A stretch of DNA of 64,000 nucleotides, taken from Toxonevra muliebris (lineage: Eukaryota > Arthropoda > Insecta > Diptera > Pallopteridae). The DNA is taken from assembly GCA_963691655.1 (NCBI GenBank), contig OY829329.1, positions 9,996,708-10,060,707 on the forward strand, given 5' to 3'. Below are positions 1 to 12,279 of this stretch, in pieces. The translations under genes were made by a program, and so were the position numbers. Numbering within the stretch: position 1 is the first letter of the stretch; the number at the start of each line of letters is the position of its first letter. The notes under the pieces were generated by a model, which searched no databases, had not been told where the DNA came from, and saw only the letters and a list, made by a program, of their open reading frames with translations.

Positions 1-360
1 AACGAATAAATAATTACACGGTATTTAACAATTTTACACTTCAAACTGTTACATCAGCGCTGAAAGATTCCATGCAAATGTGAGCAGTCTTTGTAATGAA
101 GCTGCTGTCGCACCGCACAGTGGTTGAAAAGTGGAAAAAAAATAATTTTTTTCATTAGCTTCAATCTTTGTTTTTTTTTTTTTAATTTTTTGCGTATGAG
201 GTATCTGTTGGTAGATGGAGGAGGACGATGTGGGAGGGGAGGGGGAGGGGGAAGGGGTGTAAATTAAGAGGGGAGGGAAAAAAACTTTCACAATACATTA
301 ATATAAGCTTTTATAGTGTTTCTCAGCGATAAAAACGAAAATATTCATTTTTTTTACAAT
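1..360. other. non-coding, low complexity
   Basis: AT-rich DNA with a G-rich purine patch at about 228-285 and T/A runs. The minus-strand open frame here is proline/serine low complexity and has no recognisable domain. Confidence 0.5.
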
Positions 361-640
361 CTTGTTGTATGAACGGTGGGCGTGGTCATGGGCGGATTGT
401 TTTTATTTTCACACCCTGGCATTGTATTGACATTAGGAACGCCTGCAGCTAAATTTGTAACCCTACGGCAACTCCTTCTATTTTTATCCAAATTTGGTTG
501 TATGGGAGGTGGGCGTGGCAGTGTGTGTCTCATTTTAATTTTTGCATCCTTTTGCTCTTATTGATATAAGCAACTCCTGTACCAAAATTTGTGACTCTAT
601 AACGACTCCTTCTATTTTTGTCCTCATTTTGTATGAAGTT
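361..640. repeat. degenerate tandem repeat, about 132-bp unit
   Basis: A block beginning TTGTATG, followed in the first two copies by GGTGGGCGTGG, starts at about 365, 498 and 629, so the period is about 131-133 bp. The stretch AACTCCTTCTATTTTT near 471 recurs as GACTCCTTCTATTTTT near 603. The third copy is partial. The short open frame on the plus strand runs across the repeat and is not taken as a gene. The family is not identified. Confidence 0.5.
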
Positions 641-1110
641 CAACTATTATGAGCCTGTCATAAACTAACCCACTTCTCTTGCTGCATTGCTATATCTGAC
701 GGAAATTGGATGAAAATAATATTGAATGTCGTATTGGCTTCTCAATTATTACAATTAAACACAGCACACTTTATTTCAAATATATTAATATTATTTATAA
801 ATTAATTAAATAAAAAGTTTTCACTTCACAAAACAGAGTAATAAAAAGTTATTTTTGTTTTGTTGTGATTACAATATTAACAATTTACCACAACCGAGTT
901 CATTTTAACCCAGTTAATATTATTAAATCAGATAAAATAAAAATTTTCGCTTAGTAGTGATCAGTAATATCAAATAAACGGTTTCTTTTTTTATTTTGTT
1001 GTGAAGTCACAACCATATCAGCTTTAATTGCCACAAAAAAAAATGTAAGCAAACTAACGGACCTGCGCAATTCGTAATCATTATTTCTATCATTCTAGAT
1101 TTATAATACA
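641..1110. other. AT-rich, nothing recognised
   Basis: No coding potential, structured repeat or RNA gene was seen in this stretch. Confidence 0.5.
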
Positions 1111-1114
1111 TTCA

Positions 1115-1618
1115 AGCCCCATTTACAATGGAACGAGGACGCGAGGCGTGTTTCGAAGTCGATTTCGGAAACGAGAGCACTCGTCGCTATTCTCGTTGTT
1201 CAATTTACAATTAAGCGAGGCGCGATTAATATGAAACAACTGTTTAAAGTGTGTTTACTTTATTAAGAGTTGCCATCATTCATTGTCAAAAATTGTGTAT
1301 ATATATTTTAAAATCAAGTTATTTTCAGGAAAATTTAATAAAAAAGATTATTTAATGGTTCAATAATTGCTGCACTAAGGATTATTCCATTTTTCCACAG
1401 TTTTCTACTAACATACTTTATATTTTATTTCATTTCAACAGTATGTAGTACATCGCGTCTCGCTCGCGAGGTTTTTCAAATTTTCGAAATTCAATGGCGA
1501 GACGAGAGCTCGCCTCGCTTCATTGTATATGCGCACATTGAAATACATTGAATGAAAGTTTGTCGACGTGACCCTTTCGAACATCGCCTCGCGTTCTCGC
1601 TCCATTGTAAATGGGGCT
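1115..1618. mobile_element. non-autonomous element with long terminal inverted repeats
   Basis: The ends are imperfect inverted repeats of about 45 bp. The left arm begins AGCCCCATTTACAATGGA and continues through a CpG-rich GCGAGGCG block to TTCGAA (about 1157). The right arm (about 1577-1618) is its reverse complement with a few mismatches and ends in GGGGCT. The roughly 504-bp interior has no transposase frame. CpG-rich GCGAGGCG-type motifs recur inside it. TCA or TTCA flanks both ends, but the target duplication is ambiguous. The superfamily is not assigned. Confidence 0.65.
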
Positions 1619-1639
1619 TCAGTTGAAGTTTTGTAGTAT

Positions 1640-1830
1640 TTTTCTATCCATTTTGTTGTTGCTTTTCTTCTGTTGATACTCTCTACCACTACGTACTCTC
1701 TACACGTGCACGTATATAACAAAAGAGAGGAAAGCTCGCTCAGCTATATGCAATTCAGCAGAGGTATCTCAGTTGGCTCTCTCACTAATACACAGATAAA
1801 ACTACGAGAAGTCAACTCTCTTATTGGTTA
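1640..1830. repeat. left half of a dispersed repeat split by the mariner
   Basis: Motifs ACTCTCTAC, a GCTCTCTCACT-type block and an ACTACGAGAA-type block (about 1676-1812) recur in the same order at about 3253-3365 on the other side of the mariner. The two flanks are therefore related repeat copies rather than unique DNA. Confidence 0.4.
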
Positions 1831-1832
1831 TA

Positions 1833-3113
1833 CCACCTTGATCAAAAAGTTCCCGGAATAACCATCGTGTGGCACTCCCATTGTTCCGTTTTTTTGTTAA
1901 GTTGGTGCATCTGTTGTTGATATTCCCTTTAAATCTTAACGTCATAGCTTGACATTTGCAAAAGATACGAAGATACGTAGCCAGGAGTACATCTATCTCT
2001 GTGTGTGTTGGCGATTTTTTACAATTTTAGAAATGGATTTAAATTTGCAACAACGAACTTGTATTAAATTTTGCGTAAAAAACGGATTTAATGGTGCGCG
2101 AACGTTGGAAATGTTGGAAAAGTGTTTCGGCAACGATTCTTTAAAGAAAACGGTCGTTTACCAGGTACGAGCGGTTCAAAAGTGGTCGTGAGTCAATCGA
2201 AGATGATGAACGCAGTGGCAGACCATCGACATCGAAAACCGACAAAAACATTGATAAAGTAAAAGAGATTTTGTTCAATAACCGCAAATTAACCATCAGA
2301 GAGATAGCGGAGGACTTGAACATTGCCTATGCATCCGTCCAAGACATTTTGGTTAATGATTTGGGCTTGCGTCGTGTAGCAGCAAATTTGGTGCCAAAAG
2401 AACTCAATTTCATGCAAAAAAGACATGATTTGCGAGGCTGAATCCGATCCCACATTCATCAAAAGGATCATTACTGGAGACGAGACGTGGGTTTATGAGT
2501 ACGAATGGAATTCACCAAATGAACCGAGACCAAAAAAACCACGTAGTTTTCAGTCAAAAAAGAAGGCAATGCTCACGGTTTTCATGGATTACAACGGTGT
2601 AGTGCATCATGAATTTTTGCCAGAAGGTCAGACAGCAAACAAAGAATATTATTTGAGCGTTGTGAGGCGTTTGCGTGAATTGCAATTCGCCGAAAGAGAC
2701 CAGAATTGTGGACCGAAAACTCGTGGATTTTGCACCATGATAACGCACCGTCACACAGTGCCATCATTATTCGTAATTTTTTGACGAAAAATGCAACAAA
2801 TACCATCCAACCGCCATCGAATTCACCTGATTTGGCTCCCTGTGACTTCGTTCTATTCAATCGAGTTAAAAAACCAATACGGGGAACGCGTTTCGGCAGA
2901 CGAGAAGAGGAAGTAATGAATAAATCGCAGGAAGCACTGATGGACATACCGAAAACCGGATATAAAAAATGTTTCGAGGATTGAATCAAGTGCTGGCATA
3001 AATGTGTTGCAGTCGATGGGGATTACTTTGAAGGGGACAATATAGATTTAGATGAATAAACTTGTATTTTGTAATTTTCTGAATAAATTCCGGGAACTTT
3101 TTAATCAAGGTGG
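1833..3113 (+). mobile_element. mariner transposon, near-complete but inactive
   Basis: The element is 1,281 bp, typical of mariner. The left terminal repeat starts CCACCTTGATCAAAAAGTTC at 1833. The right end carries its reverse complement ending ATCAAGGTGG at 3113, with one mismatch in that core. A TA dinucleotide lies directly outside each end (1831-1832 and 3114-3115), the expected mariner target duplication. The element sits inside an older dispersed repeat. The coding region is broken, so the copy cannot encode a functional transposase. Confidence 0.92.
2033..3059 (+). pseudogene. mariner transposase pseudogene (DD34D)
   Basis: The frame starts at the ATG at 2033 (MDLNLQQR) and shows an N-terminal paired helix-turn-helix region. 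The DDE/D landmarks follow: TGDETWVYEYEW (about 2475), HHDNAPSH (about 2736) and PDLAPCDFVLF (about 2830), with 34 residues between the second and third acids. It is broken by a frameshift near 2163 that looks like two lost bases, a deletion with frame change near 2424, another frame change near 2680-2700, and a TGA at 2982-2984 where the reading continues in frame to TAA at 3057-3059. All three catalytic acids survive despite the breaks, so the inactivation is fairly recent. Confidence 0.9.
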
Positions 3114-3115
3114 TA

Positions 3116-3480
3116 TGTAACCGAATAACAACTGCATAACTTCGTTTCTTACTGGTTTTGTGTGAGTACAACGAGAAAGTGAATTTTCACGTAACCGTTG
3201 TTGTTGTTTTTGCACTCTTTTTCTTTCTTTTTTCTGAAGCTCTTTTTCTGTTAGTACTCTCTACATTTATCGGCACAAACACAATTTAACATATGTGGGA
3301 AAATCTGAGATGTATGGAATCAAGCTCTCTCACTCAAGCACATGAGATAGAACTGCGAGAAATCGCCTCTGTGCTTGATTTTAAGTAGCCAATCCCCATA
3401 TAACCTCGTTCGCTAAACACTAACAACAACATAACTTCGTTTTTTATTGGTTTGTTTGAGTGTAATGAAAGCTCATTTCC
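3116..3480. repeat. right half of the mariner-interrupted dispersed repeat
   Basis: It holds the counterpart motifs of 1640-1830. It also holds an internal near-duplicate, CATAACTTCGTTT followed by a TTGG-TTTG-GAGT block, at about 3135-3183 and 3429-3477. Confidence 0.4.
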
Positions 3481-5200
3481 ATTGCATTTTTCCGTTTCAA
3501 AAATTTCGATTCCCGATTCGAGCCCCGCTAAAGAAGTTTAACTTCAAAATTTGTATTCCAGTTGCCCATTATATAAGTAGCAGCTTTTGAATTGGCTGAT
3601 GGTGTTTATAATATCAACATTCTAAGAAAAATTAGCGAATCGGGCGAACTTTGTCATACAATAATCTCTGGTTAGTTAACCCCCGCTTAATTGCATTTCC
3701 CACTTAATTGCATCAGAAAATTGACATTTTTAATTGAAATTCGCACCACTCAACCACTGGGCAAAAGAAAAAATCAAAAGATGAAAATAGAAATGGATCG
3801 GTTATAGTCTCTGAAAAACACCTAGAGAATTGAAAGACAAGCTCTATGCTGGAACTCTCAAAGCTCTCGCCGTTTTAGAGATTCAACCAAGAACTGGTGT
3901 AGCACCGTTGAAACTAAAATAAACTCTAGCAATAGATGCACTGAAGTGATAATTACTGTAAAACACCAAACCGAGTCAAACTCAGATCAATTATGGATGC
4001 CCGTTGATTCACTAGGAGATAAGGATGGCAGTAAGTAAATAAATTCAACCAGAAATACACCCGCCAAACCAGGTAAACACAGAAATTTTGAAAGTTACAT
4101 AGAAATGAATCCAGAAAGCTATGTGTCGACTTGTTATCGAGCAACTCAATGATTGTATAAGAACTCACCCATTTTGAAGACTATCGCAGATTTTACCTTG
4201 TGTCTTCCACCCCCAACCATTTAGGGAAGCTTCAGGTAATTACCTCATGCAATATTTATAAATTTATATTAAACTTAAAAGGCGCACTCAGAAATATATA
4301 ATTAAAAAAATAATATATACGTAGGGATTTATTTAAATATGGATTATAAATTATATGTACACAAACCAACGATGGTAATCTGAAATATAATTCCACGAAT
4401 TATATGAAAAAAAGCTACTTAAGAATATTTTATATCCTTAAAAAAAAGAAAGAAAACTACGAGTGAATACAAAATGAAAACAAAACACATAATAACTAAC
4501 AAAAAAAAAAGAAAAAAAAAAAGAAAATACAGTAAAAGGAACTGACTAACTATGCATAATTTACGACAAAACAACACCACAGACAAAATATACGAACTGA
4601 AGGAAAAACCCAACGGTAAAATTTTAAAGCGCTACTCAAAAAAGTTCTTTTGAAGCGTTGAAATTGTGCGCTCGTGGTGGTAAGTAAGTGAGAAAATGTG
4701 AAGCGCTGACATTAAGTTTCTTGAAAGCGCTTTCAAGTATGAGAAGTAATGAGGAAGGCTAAATTAAGTACTCAAACGAAAGAAAAGAAATAATGAATGA
4801 TTCCTGTACTTTATAATACTCATATTTTCCACGTTACCAAAATTTTTACGGAAAAAAGGTTTATGTTTTTGCTGCCGCGATTAATGCATTGGGTCATTGT
4901 GAGTCTAGTACCTTAAACCGTTTTGAGATAGCAAACACTCTTCGTGAGCTGAATGTTCTGAAAAAAGTGTAAGTTTTTCGACAAAAACCCGGATTTGTGG
5001 AAGCAACTTTTTGTTCTTGGTTTTACACAAATCGATAGATCTCATTAAGACCTTACTAATAAATCCTTATCCTTGTCAAATGGAAAATGACTGATTTACG
5101 AAGCGATTGAAGTTAAGGCTAGAGTAAATTTCACCCCAAAAACACATATTTAATTTTCTGGTGCTCTATAAACATCCGTTTTTGTAGAATTTTCAGTTCA
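3481..5200. other. non-coding, one unassigned weakly coding-like patch
   Basis: 3,780-4,230 has a less AT-biased composition than its surroundings and short open stretches, but every frame is broken and no domain is recognised. It may be an old transposon. The rest is AT-rich DNA with A-runs. Confidence 0.35.
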
Positions 5201-5219
5201 CGAGGAGTGTTCGGAATCA

Positions 5220-6010
5220 AAAAACGGTTTAACTCGCTAGACTCACCCAATGCTTCAATCGCGAAGACAAAAACATGAACTTTTTTGGTAGCCCATGCAT
5301 CCCCGCCTTAATGTACTCAATGTTATTCGTTCTTTCAGCTGCGTGAGTGATTTCAGTATACCATTTAGCAGTTACCTGTTCTGTCCAGTTTTCAGAGGAA
5401 TAACAACAGCTACAATTTTTTCTGTGGTAAATTAGCAATTATGGGCTCCATACTAACGACTGTTGCTTGGTTTTTAGGTCTTACTTGAAGAACTAAGCTT
5501 CACGACCTGTTAAAATTTTATTGAAGGTGCTGGACTTTCTATTTTCAAATTTTTGTAGAATATTTTCTTTCAAAACAAACACGCACTTCTTTTTGAGTTT
5601 CAGTTACACATTGTGCTGATTTTTTTTCCAAAATTTTTCCTAAATATTCGCGATATAGCCATGGCATTCAAGACTAGTTCCTCAGAAATCATTTGAATGG
5701 GTCAATCTTGGATCTTCGTCAATTTTAACCTTCACCACAGCCACACTTAAGTCATCAGTCGAAGATTTTGAGCGACCTTCACGAGATTCGTCTTCTACAG
5801 AAAAATTTCCAGTCTAGAATTTCCGAAAATACTTCGGGACGGTACCAAGCGATGATGCATTCTTTACATATACTATTTGGCATTTATTAAATATTTCCAC
5901 AGGCCGAAATCCGTAAAAAATTGCAAGCCGAATCTCTTACTGTGTATGCAGTGGAATTTCTACCGACTCTTTTTCAGTAGCTTGGTGTTTTTCTGTCTCC
6001 ATGTGAAACT
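5220..6010 (-). pseudogene. probable degraded mariner-type transposase remnant
   Basis: On the minus strand, 5753-5802 reads VEDESREGRSKS, like the acidic GRP-type linker after the mariner helix-turn-helix, and short compatible pieces lie on either side up to about 5990. No DDE landmarks or terminal repeats are visible. Another open stretch at 5229-5438 on the same strand has no recognised domain. The family call is inference from one short motif. Confidence 0.3.
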
Positions 6011-7735
6011 TAAAATGAAATATCGCAAATCATCTGACATTTTTTGATTTGTCAAATATTTATTAAGTGTTGCCAACTCTGCGAACTTTTGTTAGCTCCC
6101 TAGTAAATGTCCAATTCGGAAGAGAGAACGCTTCAAAGTATATAAAGTAGTGTTTCAATGTAGATAAAGAAGCGCTTCCTTCTCCATTGGGAAATGAAAT
6201 GAACACACTGATGCACATGCTGCCAACACATGCATAACGGCACATGTGTAGGTGTATTTGCGTGTGAGTCTGATATATGAATGTGTGGCACAATTACGTG
6301 AAGTTTAACAACAGCTACAACTACAAGGACAAAACAAAAACAAATAAACAAGAACAAAACAGAAAAAAAGGAACAAAAAAAAAAAAACAAAAATAATGTA
6401 TGCTACATGCTTTGTTGGTATTTTATAAAGAATTTTTTTTTTTTTTTTTTTTTGGCTCTTAGCCAAAAATAAAACAAACAAGCACGGCAGAAATGTAAAA
6501 AAAGAAGCAAATTGTATGCATACAGGAAAATGTCTAAGAGCGAAAATGCTAAACTACCCTAGGTAGGCAGTTACACGGTAGGCACTTTGTTTTAGCCTTT
6601 AGAGGAAAATATATACATGAATCTACCAGCAAAGTCCTTTGATTTTTTATATGTATTCTAATATTAAAGTTTACCTGTTTGCCTCTACCTATAGGTGAAG
6701 ACAAAAGAAAAGAGTTTCGCTGAAAATGAAGAAAACGCAAATTTGCAATTGCTGCATTTCTGTTGTTTATTTTTGTTGCAGCAGTTACCAACTACTAGCC
6801 AACAAAAAAAAAAAAAACTTTCCTTTGAGTTCCGGGTATTTTTAAACTATTCTACTATTTTTTATTCCTTTTTTTTTTTTTTTTTTTTTTTTTTTTGCAT
6901 CTTTAATGCAGAAACTATTTTTCCATATATTTTCTTTTCGCACTTAAACATTCGTAACAGATTTAAATCTTCTAATGCTTTTATTGTTACCATCTTTTTT
7001 TAGCTTCAAGTTTCACTTTTACCCCCCACCCCGAATAAATTTACTATTTTTATGTAATATCCTGAACGTAAATTTAAAATTGCATTGAACGAAATGTAAC
7101 CACCAAAAACGATGTCAGTGTTGCAATAAAAAGGACACAAAAAGTTTCTTTACAAGTTCCCATCATCGTTTCTTATATAGACAAATAAATACAAAAAAAA
7201 AGTGTTTTAAGGATTGCGCAAATTTATATATATATGCATGTATACATTATACGTACATTAGAGATGCACTAGTTAGCTGACGACGACGGTATATCCTTAT
7301 GAAGGAAAAATCGAATTTCATTTTATCCGAAATTTAGTAGAGTTTAAACTTTCTTTCTTATTTTCTTTCTCTTTTTGTAGTTGGTTTGGTTGTAGGTAAG
7401 TTTTCTTGTTGTTATTGTAATATAGGTGAATTTAGGTTGCTAAATAAAATTTGTGCGGATGTTTGAAAAATATATATGTATGTACATATTTAAGTATGTG
7501 TGTAGAATAGTTATTGTGAAGGTCGTGAAAATAAGAAAGGAAACATTAAATTTAAAGGCAAATTATATAGTATTATAGAATTTATTGCTAAGATGGCAAA
7601 GACATTTGAAATTATCGTAAAATAACGCTTGGTAAAAAAAAAATTCACTAAACTATCAGCAGAATTTCTACTACTATTTCTGCTGAAATTAAAAATCATG
7701 TCGGTTTTCTATTATATAAAGTTTTCTGATCTCTT
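6011..7735. other. intronic or intergenic, homopolymer-rich
   Basis: Long T runs (about 6430-6453 and 6870-6895) and A runs dominate. Open frames here exist only because of homopolymers. No gene or structured element was identified. Confidence 0.5.
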
Positions 7736-8340
7736 AAACTGAGAGCGTTAAAACTTCATATAAAAAAAACGAAGGGAGAGTGCGACATGCCACCATTATG
7801 GCCGCAATAACAAAGATGTGTTGTTTTGGCAAGGTGAAATTGTTGTAATCTATCACCTTATACATGATTTCACCATGACGAAAACTAATTGAGAAACCTG
7901 GGAAAACGAGGAAGATAACAATTGAGAGAGAGAGAGAAAAAACCAAGAGAGTGTGGCACTCGGTCGTTCTCTTAAATTGAGAGCGTAAAAACTTTTTAGA
8001 AAAAAAAAACGAAAAGAGAGTGCGGCATTTGATCGTGAATTCACTGTTACATCATGATTGCTTGGTCAACAAACGAACACCGAGGTGAATTTATACCAGG
8101 TGAAGTTACCAGCAACTCATTCTTCTCCTTTCTTCTATAAAAATCATTGTTTACTTTTGATTGGTTGTTTACGTTTTTTCTCCACTTTGACAATCGCGGC
8201 ATGCCGCCATTATGGCCGCAATAACAAAGATGCGTTGTTTTTGGCAAGATTGTAATCCTTATACATGGTTTCACCACGACGAATACTAATTGAGAGAACT
8301 GGGAAAACGAGGAAGAGAACAATTGAGAGTGAGAGAGAGA
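7736..8340. repeat. two tandem copies of a dispersed GGTGAA-type repeat
   Basis: Copy 1 (about 7736-7970) and copy 2 (about 7974-8340) share an ordered set of blocks: TCTCTTAAA, TGAGAGCGT, AGAGAGTGCG-CAT, CATTATGGCCGCAATAACAA, then CACGACG or CATGACG, GGGAAAACGAGGAAGA and a GA-rich tract. Copy 2 has about 167 extra bp (8029-8195) bounded by a GCGGCAT direct repeat (8022-8028 and 8196-8202). The AGGTGAAATTGTTGTAATC core recurs at about 11.2 and 16.2 kb. Confidence 0.6.
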
Positions 8341-11040
8341 GGGAGAGGAAGAGCTATGAAAAGCCCAGGTGGTAATTAAAACAATTTCCAAGGTAAGAAT
8401 AAGAAAGTGTACGAGTGTACTGAAAATGCAGCAAAACATTAAGAATAATTTATTAAAAAAGAACATCAAAACTCTTTCTAAATCTAAACTCATGAAGGAA
8501 CTATAAAATACAATATTAAATGAGATTTTGTTTTGGATTTCCGCGAAGATAAAACCATGATTTTTTGCAGGAGGACACTAGACTGAATAATTGCTCCAAA
8601 AACACATTTAGACTGCTACGTCATAATTTTAGTTTTCGGAGAGCGTTAAATCACTTTGCAAAGCAAACAAATTTTCGTTTTTTTACCCAAACTTCACATC
8701 TCACTAAATCCATTTTTGGCGGAGTTTTCGGGAAGAAGTTTTTAAAAATTTCTTTAGAAAAAATCTTTCTGATAAAAAAGTATATGTGGTGCCCTAACAT
8801 CAAAATCATTTAACTAAAAATTTTTAGAGACATTTTTACCAAAGACTTAAAAATAAAAAATAATTAAGTCTTTTAATTTTTTTTATTTGTTTGGAATTCT
8901 TAATTACAAATATATCATTAAACAATGATAGTACCTACCTACTATAGCCTATTGGCTATGATGATACAATAAAAATTTAATTGCAATGATTAAAATTTTA
9001 ATTGGATTTACAAAATTTGTTTTTTTTTTTTTTTTGTGTAACTGAAGAGGGCAACAATTTTTCGAAACAATTGTGTATATAATATGTGCAATTAGTAATT
9101 AACCTATTTCTAAAATAACCAGTACTTGTTAGTTTTTTTTTTTTTTTTCTTTTTATACACAGTATGACTTGAAGTACTTTAGAAAATATGCTCTTTCACT
9201 TGCCTTTTACTTGCAACACTGGCTGGCCTTTTGTTTAAAAATTGAGGCTATTTTTGTGCAACATTTGTTAAAATCATTTAACACTTGGGAAATTCTTAAT
9301 GTTACTACTACAACGGCTGCTGTTGCTTTTGTTGTGCTGCTGTTGTGCTTTTATTTTATTTTGTGTGTATTCCAAAATGAATGGCTCTACTTGTGATAAT
9401 AATGATTTCAAAAGAAATGCTTAAGTATAAAAGAATGAATAAACCACAAGTAGAAAACGTTACTTTTTTTCATGCTTGAGACATTTTAAGCCAAGTTAGC
9501 ACAAGAAGTAAGAGGAAGTCAACAATCATGACACGCATTTTTAAGCAAGGGGAAAATTATTGCAGGAGAAAAGGCAACACACACACACACTCACACAGTT
9601 AAATAGAAAGTATATTTAGATACTTACAAACATATTTTAGTTAACCAGAAAAAAGACAAAAAACAAAACTCACAAAGAAAACTAAAAAAAAAATAGAAAA
9701 ATATTTCAAAGCTACTACTATCCAGCTATCACGATTAAAAGGTCGATAAAATGCCAGCCCGGCCACTAATGGCACAATTTCAAAACAATAAACAGCAACA
9801 ACAAAAATAAAACATAAATTGCTATTTATAGTAAAATACTATTAAATGATTAAGATGAGTAGTAATAACTCTGTGAGTGAGTGAGTGATGAAGAAGTCTT
9901 TCTTTATTTATATTTCTTTGGAATGATGGCAGAAAAGATTTCAGTCAGTCAGTCAATTATTACCATTTTTAGAAATGCATTAAGTTTTTGTTTTTTTAAA
10001 TTTTAATCATAAATAGAACTTTCATTTCTCACATGGCTTAATGGAAACAGAAACAAAAACAACAACAACAGCATAAACGGTAATAGCTATTACTATTTTT
10101 GTTTTTGGATGTGATCGTACGAGTACGAATAGTACCTCATTATTATCATCATGTGATGTTATTTTTTATGTGATATCATGTTAACATTTTATACGATTTA
10201 CTTACTTACTTTCAGTTCATTCGTTTAGAAAAATAAGCAGCAAAAGCAGAACAACAAAAAAATACAACATTTTACACTGATTACACTTTGGCACGAGACA
10301 CTTTTGTCTCGCACAGCATTTTATCAAGTTAATCATTAACTAAGCGCACGTATGTATATGTATATTCATACATACATATGTATGTATAGTATATATAATT
10401 AAGATTGTATGTATGACGATGTCTACCATAATGCCATAGGGAAACTAGGTTATTATTATAATCGAGTTGGGAGTGGTGGGTACCTACCTAAATACTGTTA
10501 TATGAAATATATTTAACAGGAATTATTATTTATAATGTGTGGTCTAGATTTTATACTTTACAGTTGCCATGTTATATTGAAATAAAAAAATATTTTTACA
10601 CATTTTGATTTTTTTTTTTAGCAATATTTACACTTCAGAGCAGCATGGGCTAAAGAGTAGCCCGCGTGCGTAAAGAGCATAAGAAATTTCACATGTACAG
10701 GGCTCATTTCCATAGAAAAAAGAGAGTAGCCGATCATTGTGGATGTATAGGTGAGCATCACAGCTCGCGGTAAGGGGGTAAAAATGTAACGATTTACCTT
10801 AGAGAGTGAGCGCATCAAAAACTAACAGTGCACTTTGGAGTAAATATCAATCAAATGTTTTCCTTTTCTCTGCGATCAATGCTGCCAATTTAATGCACTT
10901 GCAACAAAACTCTTGTTTTTTTATTTTTTTTTCTTATAAATCAGTAAGTAGGCAACACTGAATTTCCCTTTTACTCAGAGTAAAAGTAACAACAATTTTA
11001 ATCAATGGTCGAACCATGCCAATGGCTGTCAAAATCATTT
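8341..11040. other. AT-rich, no gene seen
   Basis: It contains simple repeats: a CA tract near 9577-9595, a GTGAGTGAGTGAG tract near 9870, an ATGTATG-rich patch near 10350-10390, and T/A homopolymers. No exon, RNA gene or transposase remnant was recognised. Confidence 0.45.
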
Positions 11041-11044
11041 TTTA

Positions 11045-11216
11045 TTCCTTTTTTCGCCATTTTGACATTCACTGCATGCGTTGTGTTGTTATTGTTTTGT
11101 TGTACTGCTGATTTTGGTTTTTACTGGTACCCGAAGCAACAACAAAGATGTGTTGTTTTTGCTAAGGTGAAATTGTTGTAATCTTGCTATCACCTGATAT
11201 AATTTCACCATGGTCG
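11045..11216 (+). repeat. dispersed GGTGAA-type repeat copy
   Basis: It carries ACAAAGATGTGTTGTTTTTG, then AAGGTGAAATTGTTGTAATC, then TATCACCTGATATAATTTCACC. This matches the order in the copies at 7.8 and 16.2 kb. The short GGTGAA...TTCACC ends are partly inverted, which hints at a small TIR element, but the limits are not certain. Confidence 0.5.
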
Positions 11217-11659
11217 AACAAGAGTAATAGAGTAAAGCGAGGTTAAAAACAAATGCCGTATATTTTGTTATTGTAGAGTAATTATGTTTTACTCTTTTAC
11301 AGCCATATCTAAATTGAAGAATCAGTGGCGTTTATTTGTCAAAACTCTCTCATGTCTATGCAAAACTTAAACAATTTAGCTATGACTGTTACCACGTTGT
11401 CCATAAGTTTAATTTAAGGCATGAATAGGAACTGAGAATTAATTGATAATTTTCGTTACTCAATTTTAAGATTCGTTACTCGATTAAATATGTTCTAGGA
11501 TTAGGAATTAATTTTTTATTTTTACTGAGTTATTTCAGGAAAATCATTAAGGAAATTTAAATATAATTGTCTGCTTTCTCTGGATTTTTTTTCAGTTCAA
11601 CTAATAGAGACAGACGCAGCACTAATTAAAGAACCTCCGAGATATTTACTATTAAACTA

Positions 11660-11897
11660 CATATCGCTCATTTACGAAAAGACTGTCATAAGTCAAAAAA
11701 CACGATTTTTAAGTTAATAATGCAGAATTATTCATTATGTCACGCTTCATATTGTGTAAAAATTTCATATTAATATTTTGTATACTCTGCGCGTGAGAAT
11801 TATATGATTTCTTTATTTTTCTGCAAAGTGGGAGTCAATTGAAAACTTTAAACGCGTTTTTTGAGTTATGACAGTCTTTTAGTAAATGAGCGATATG
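11660..11897. mobile_element. MITE-like element with 42-bp inverted repeats
   Basis: The left arm 11660-11701 starts CATATCGCTCATTTAC. The right arm 11856-11897 is its reverse complement with 2 mismatches in 42 positions. The interior is about 154 bp, AT-rich and non-coding. The high arm identity suggests a fairly young insertion. No clear target duplication flanks it, so the superfamily is unassigned. Confidence 0.7.
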
Positions 11898-12160
11898 GAC
11901 TTTCTCTTGCCTCATTACACAGTATACCAATTTTTTCGGAACAATGAATCGATTAAAGGACTCCGTTCCGATCAACTCATCCAAAGTAAGATATAGACTG
12001 CTATATCGCGATGTTTTTTATGGAGAGTTTAACAAAGGTTAAACAATTAAGGTTTGATTTCTTTGTTTGAAGCCCTCCGCTCACTTCTATCTGTACCTCT
12101 TTTCAGGGGTTTTTGGTATAAATGTCTTCAAAATTTTTCAGTTAGAAGAATCAAGGGGTA

Positions 12161-12279
12161 AGATTAAGAACTATCACTAAGATCACTGATGAGGAATCGT
12201 GGCGGATTCGGAAACGGGCGTCTGATTTGACCGTCTCTGTACACACTGTTGTTCTTTAAGCCTGTTACACATTATTTAA
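12161..12279. mobile_element. 119-bp insertion flanked by a 17-bp direct repeat
   Basis: AGAAGAATCAAGGGGTA occurs at 12144-12160 and again at 12280-12296, perfectly. The 119 bp between them is GC-richer than its surroundings. A perfect duplication of this length is typical of retroposition (SINE, truncated LINE or processed RNA). A related stretch starting AACTATCAC, with GATGAGGAA further on, lies at about 48182-48228. The source RNA is not identified. Confidence 0.55.

Noticed and set aside
6133..7003. Hydrophobic open frames near 6.1-7.0 kb
   Set aside because: They are composed of homopolymer-encoded Phe/Lys runs without introns, domains or conserved motifs.
8047..8493. 148-codon minus-strand frame
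   Set aside because: It lies across the dispersed GGTGAA-type repeat and its GA tract. The composition is repeat-derived.
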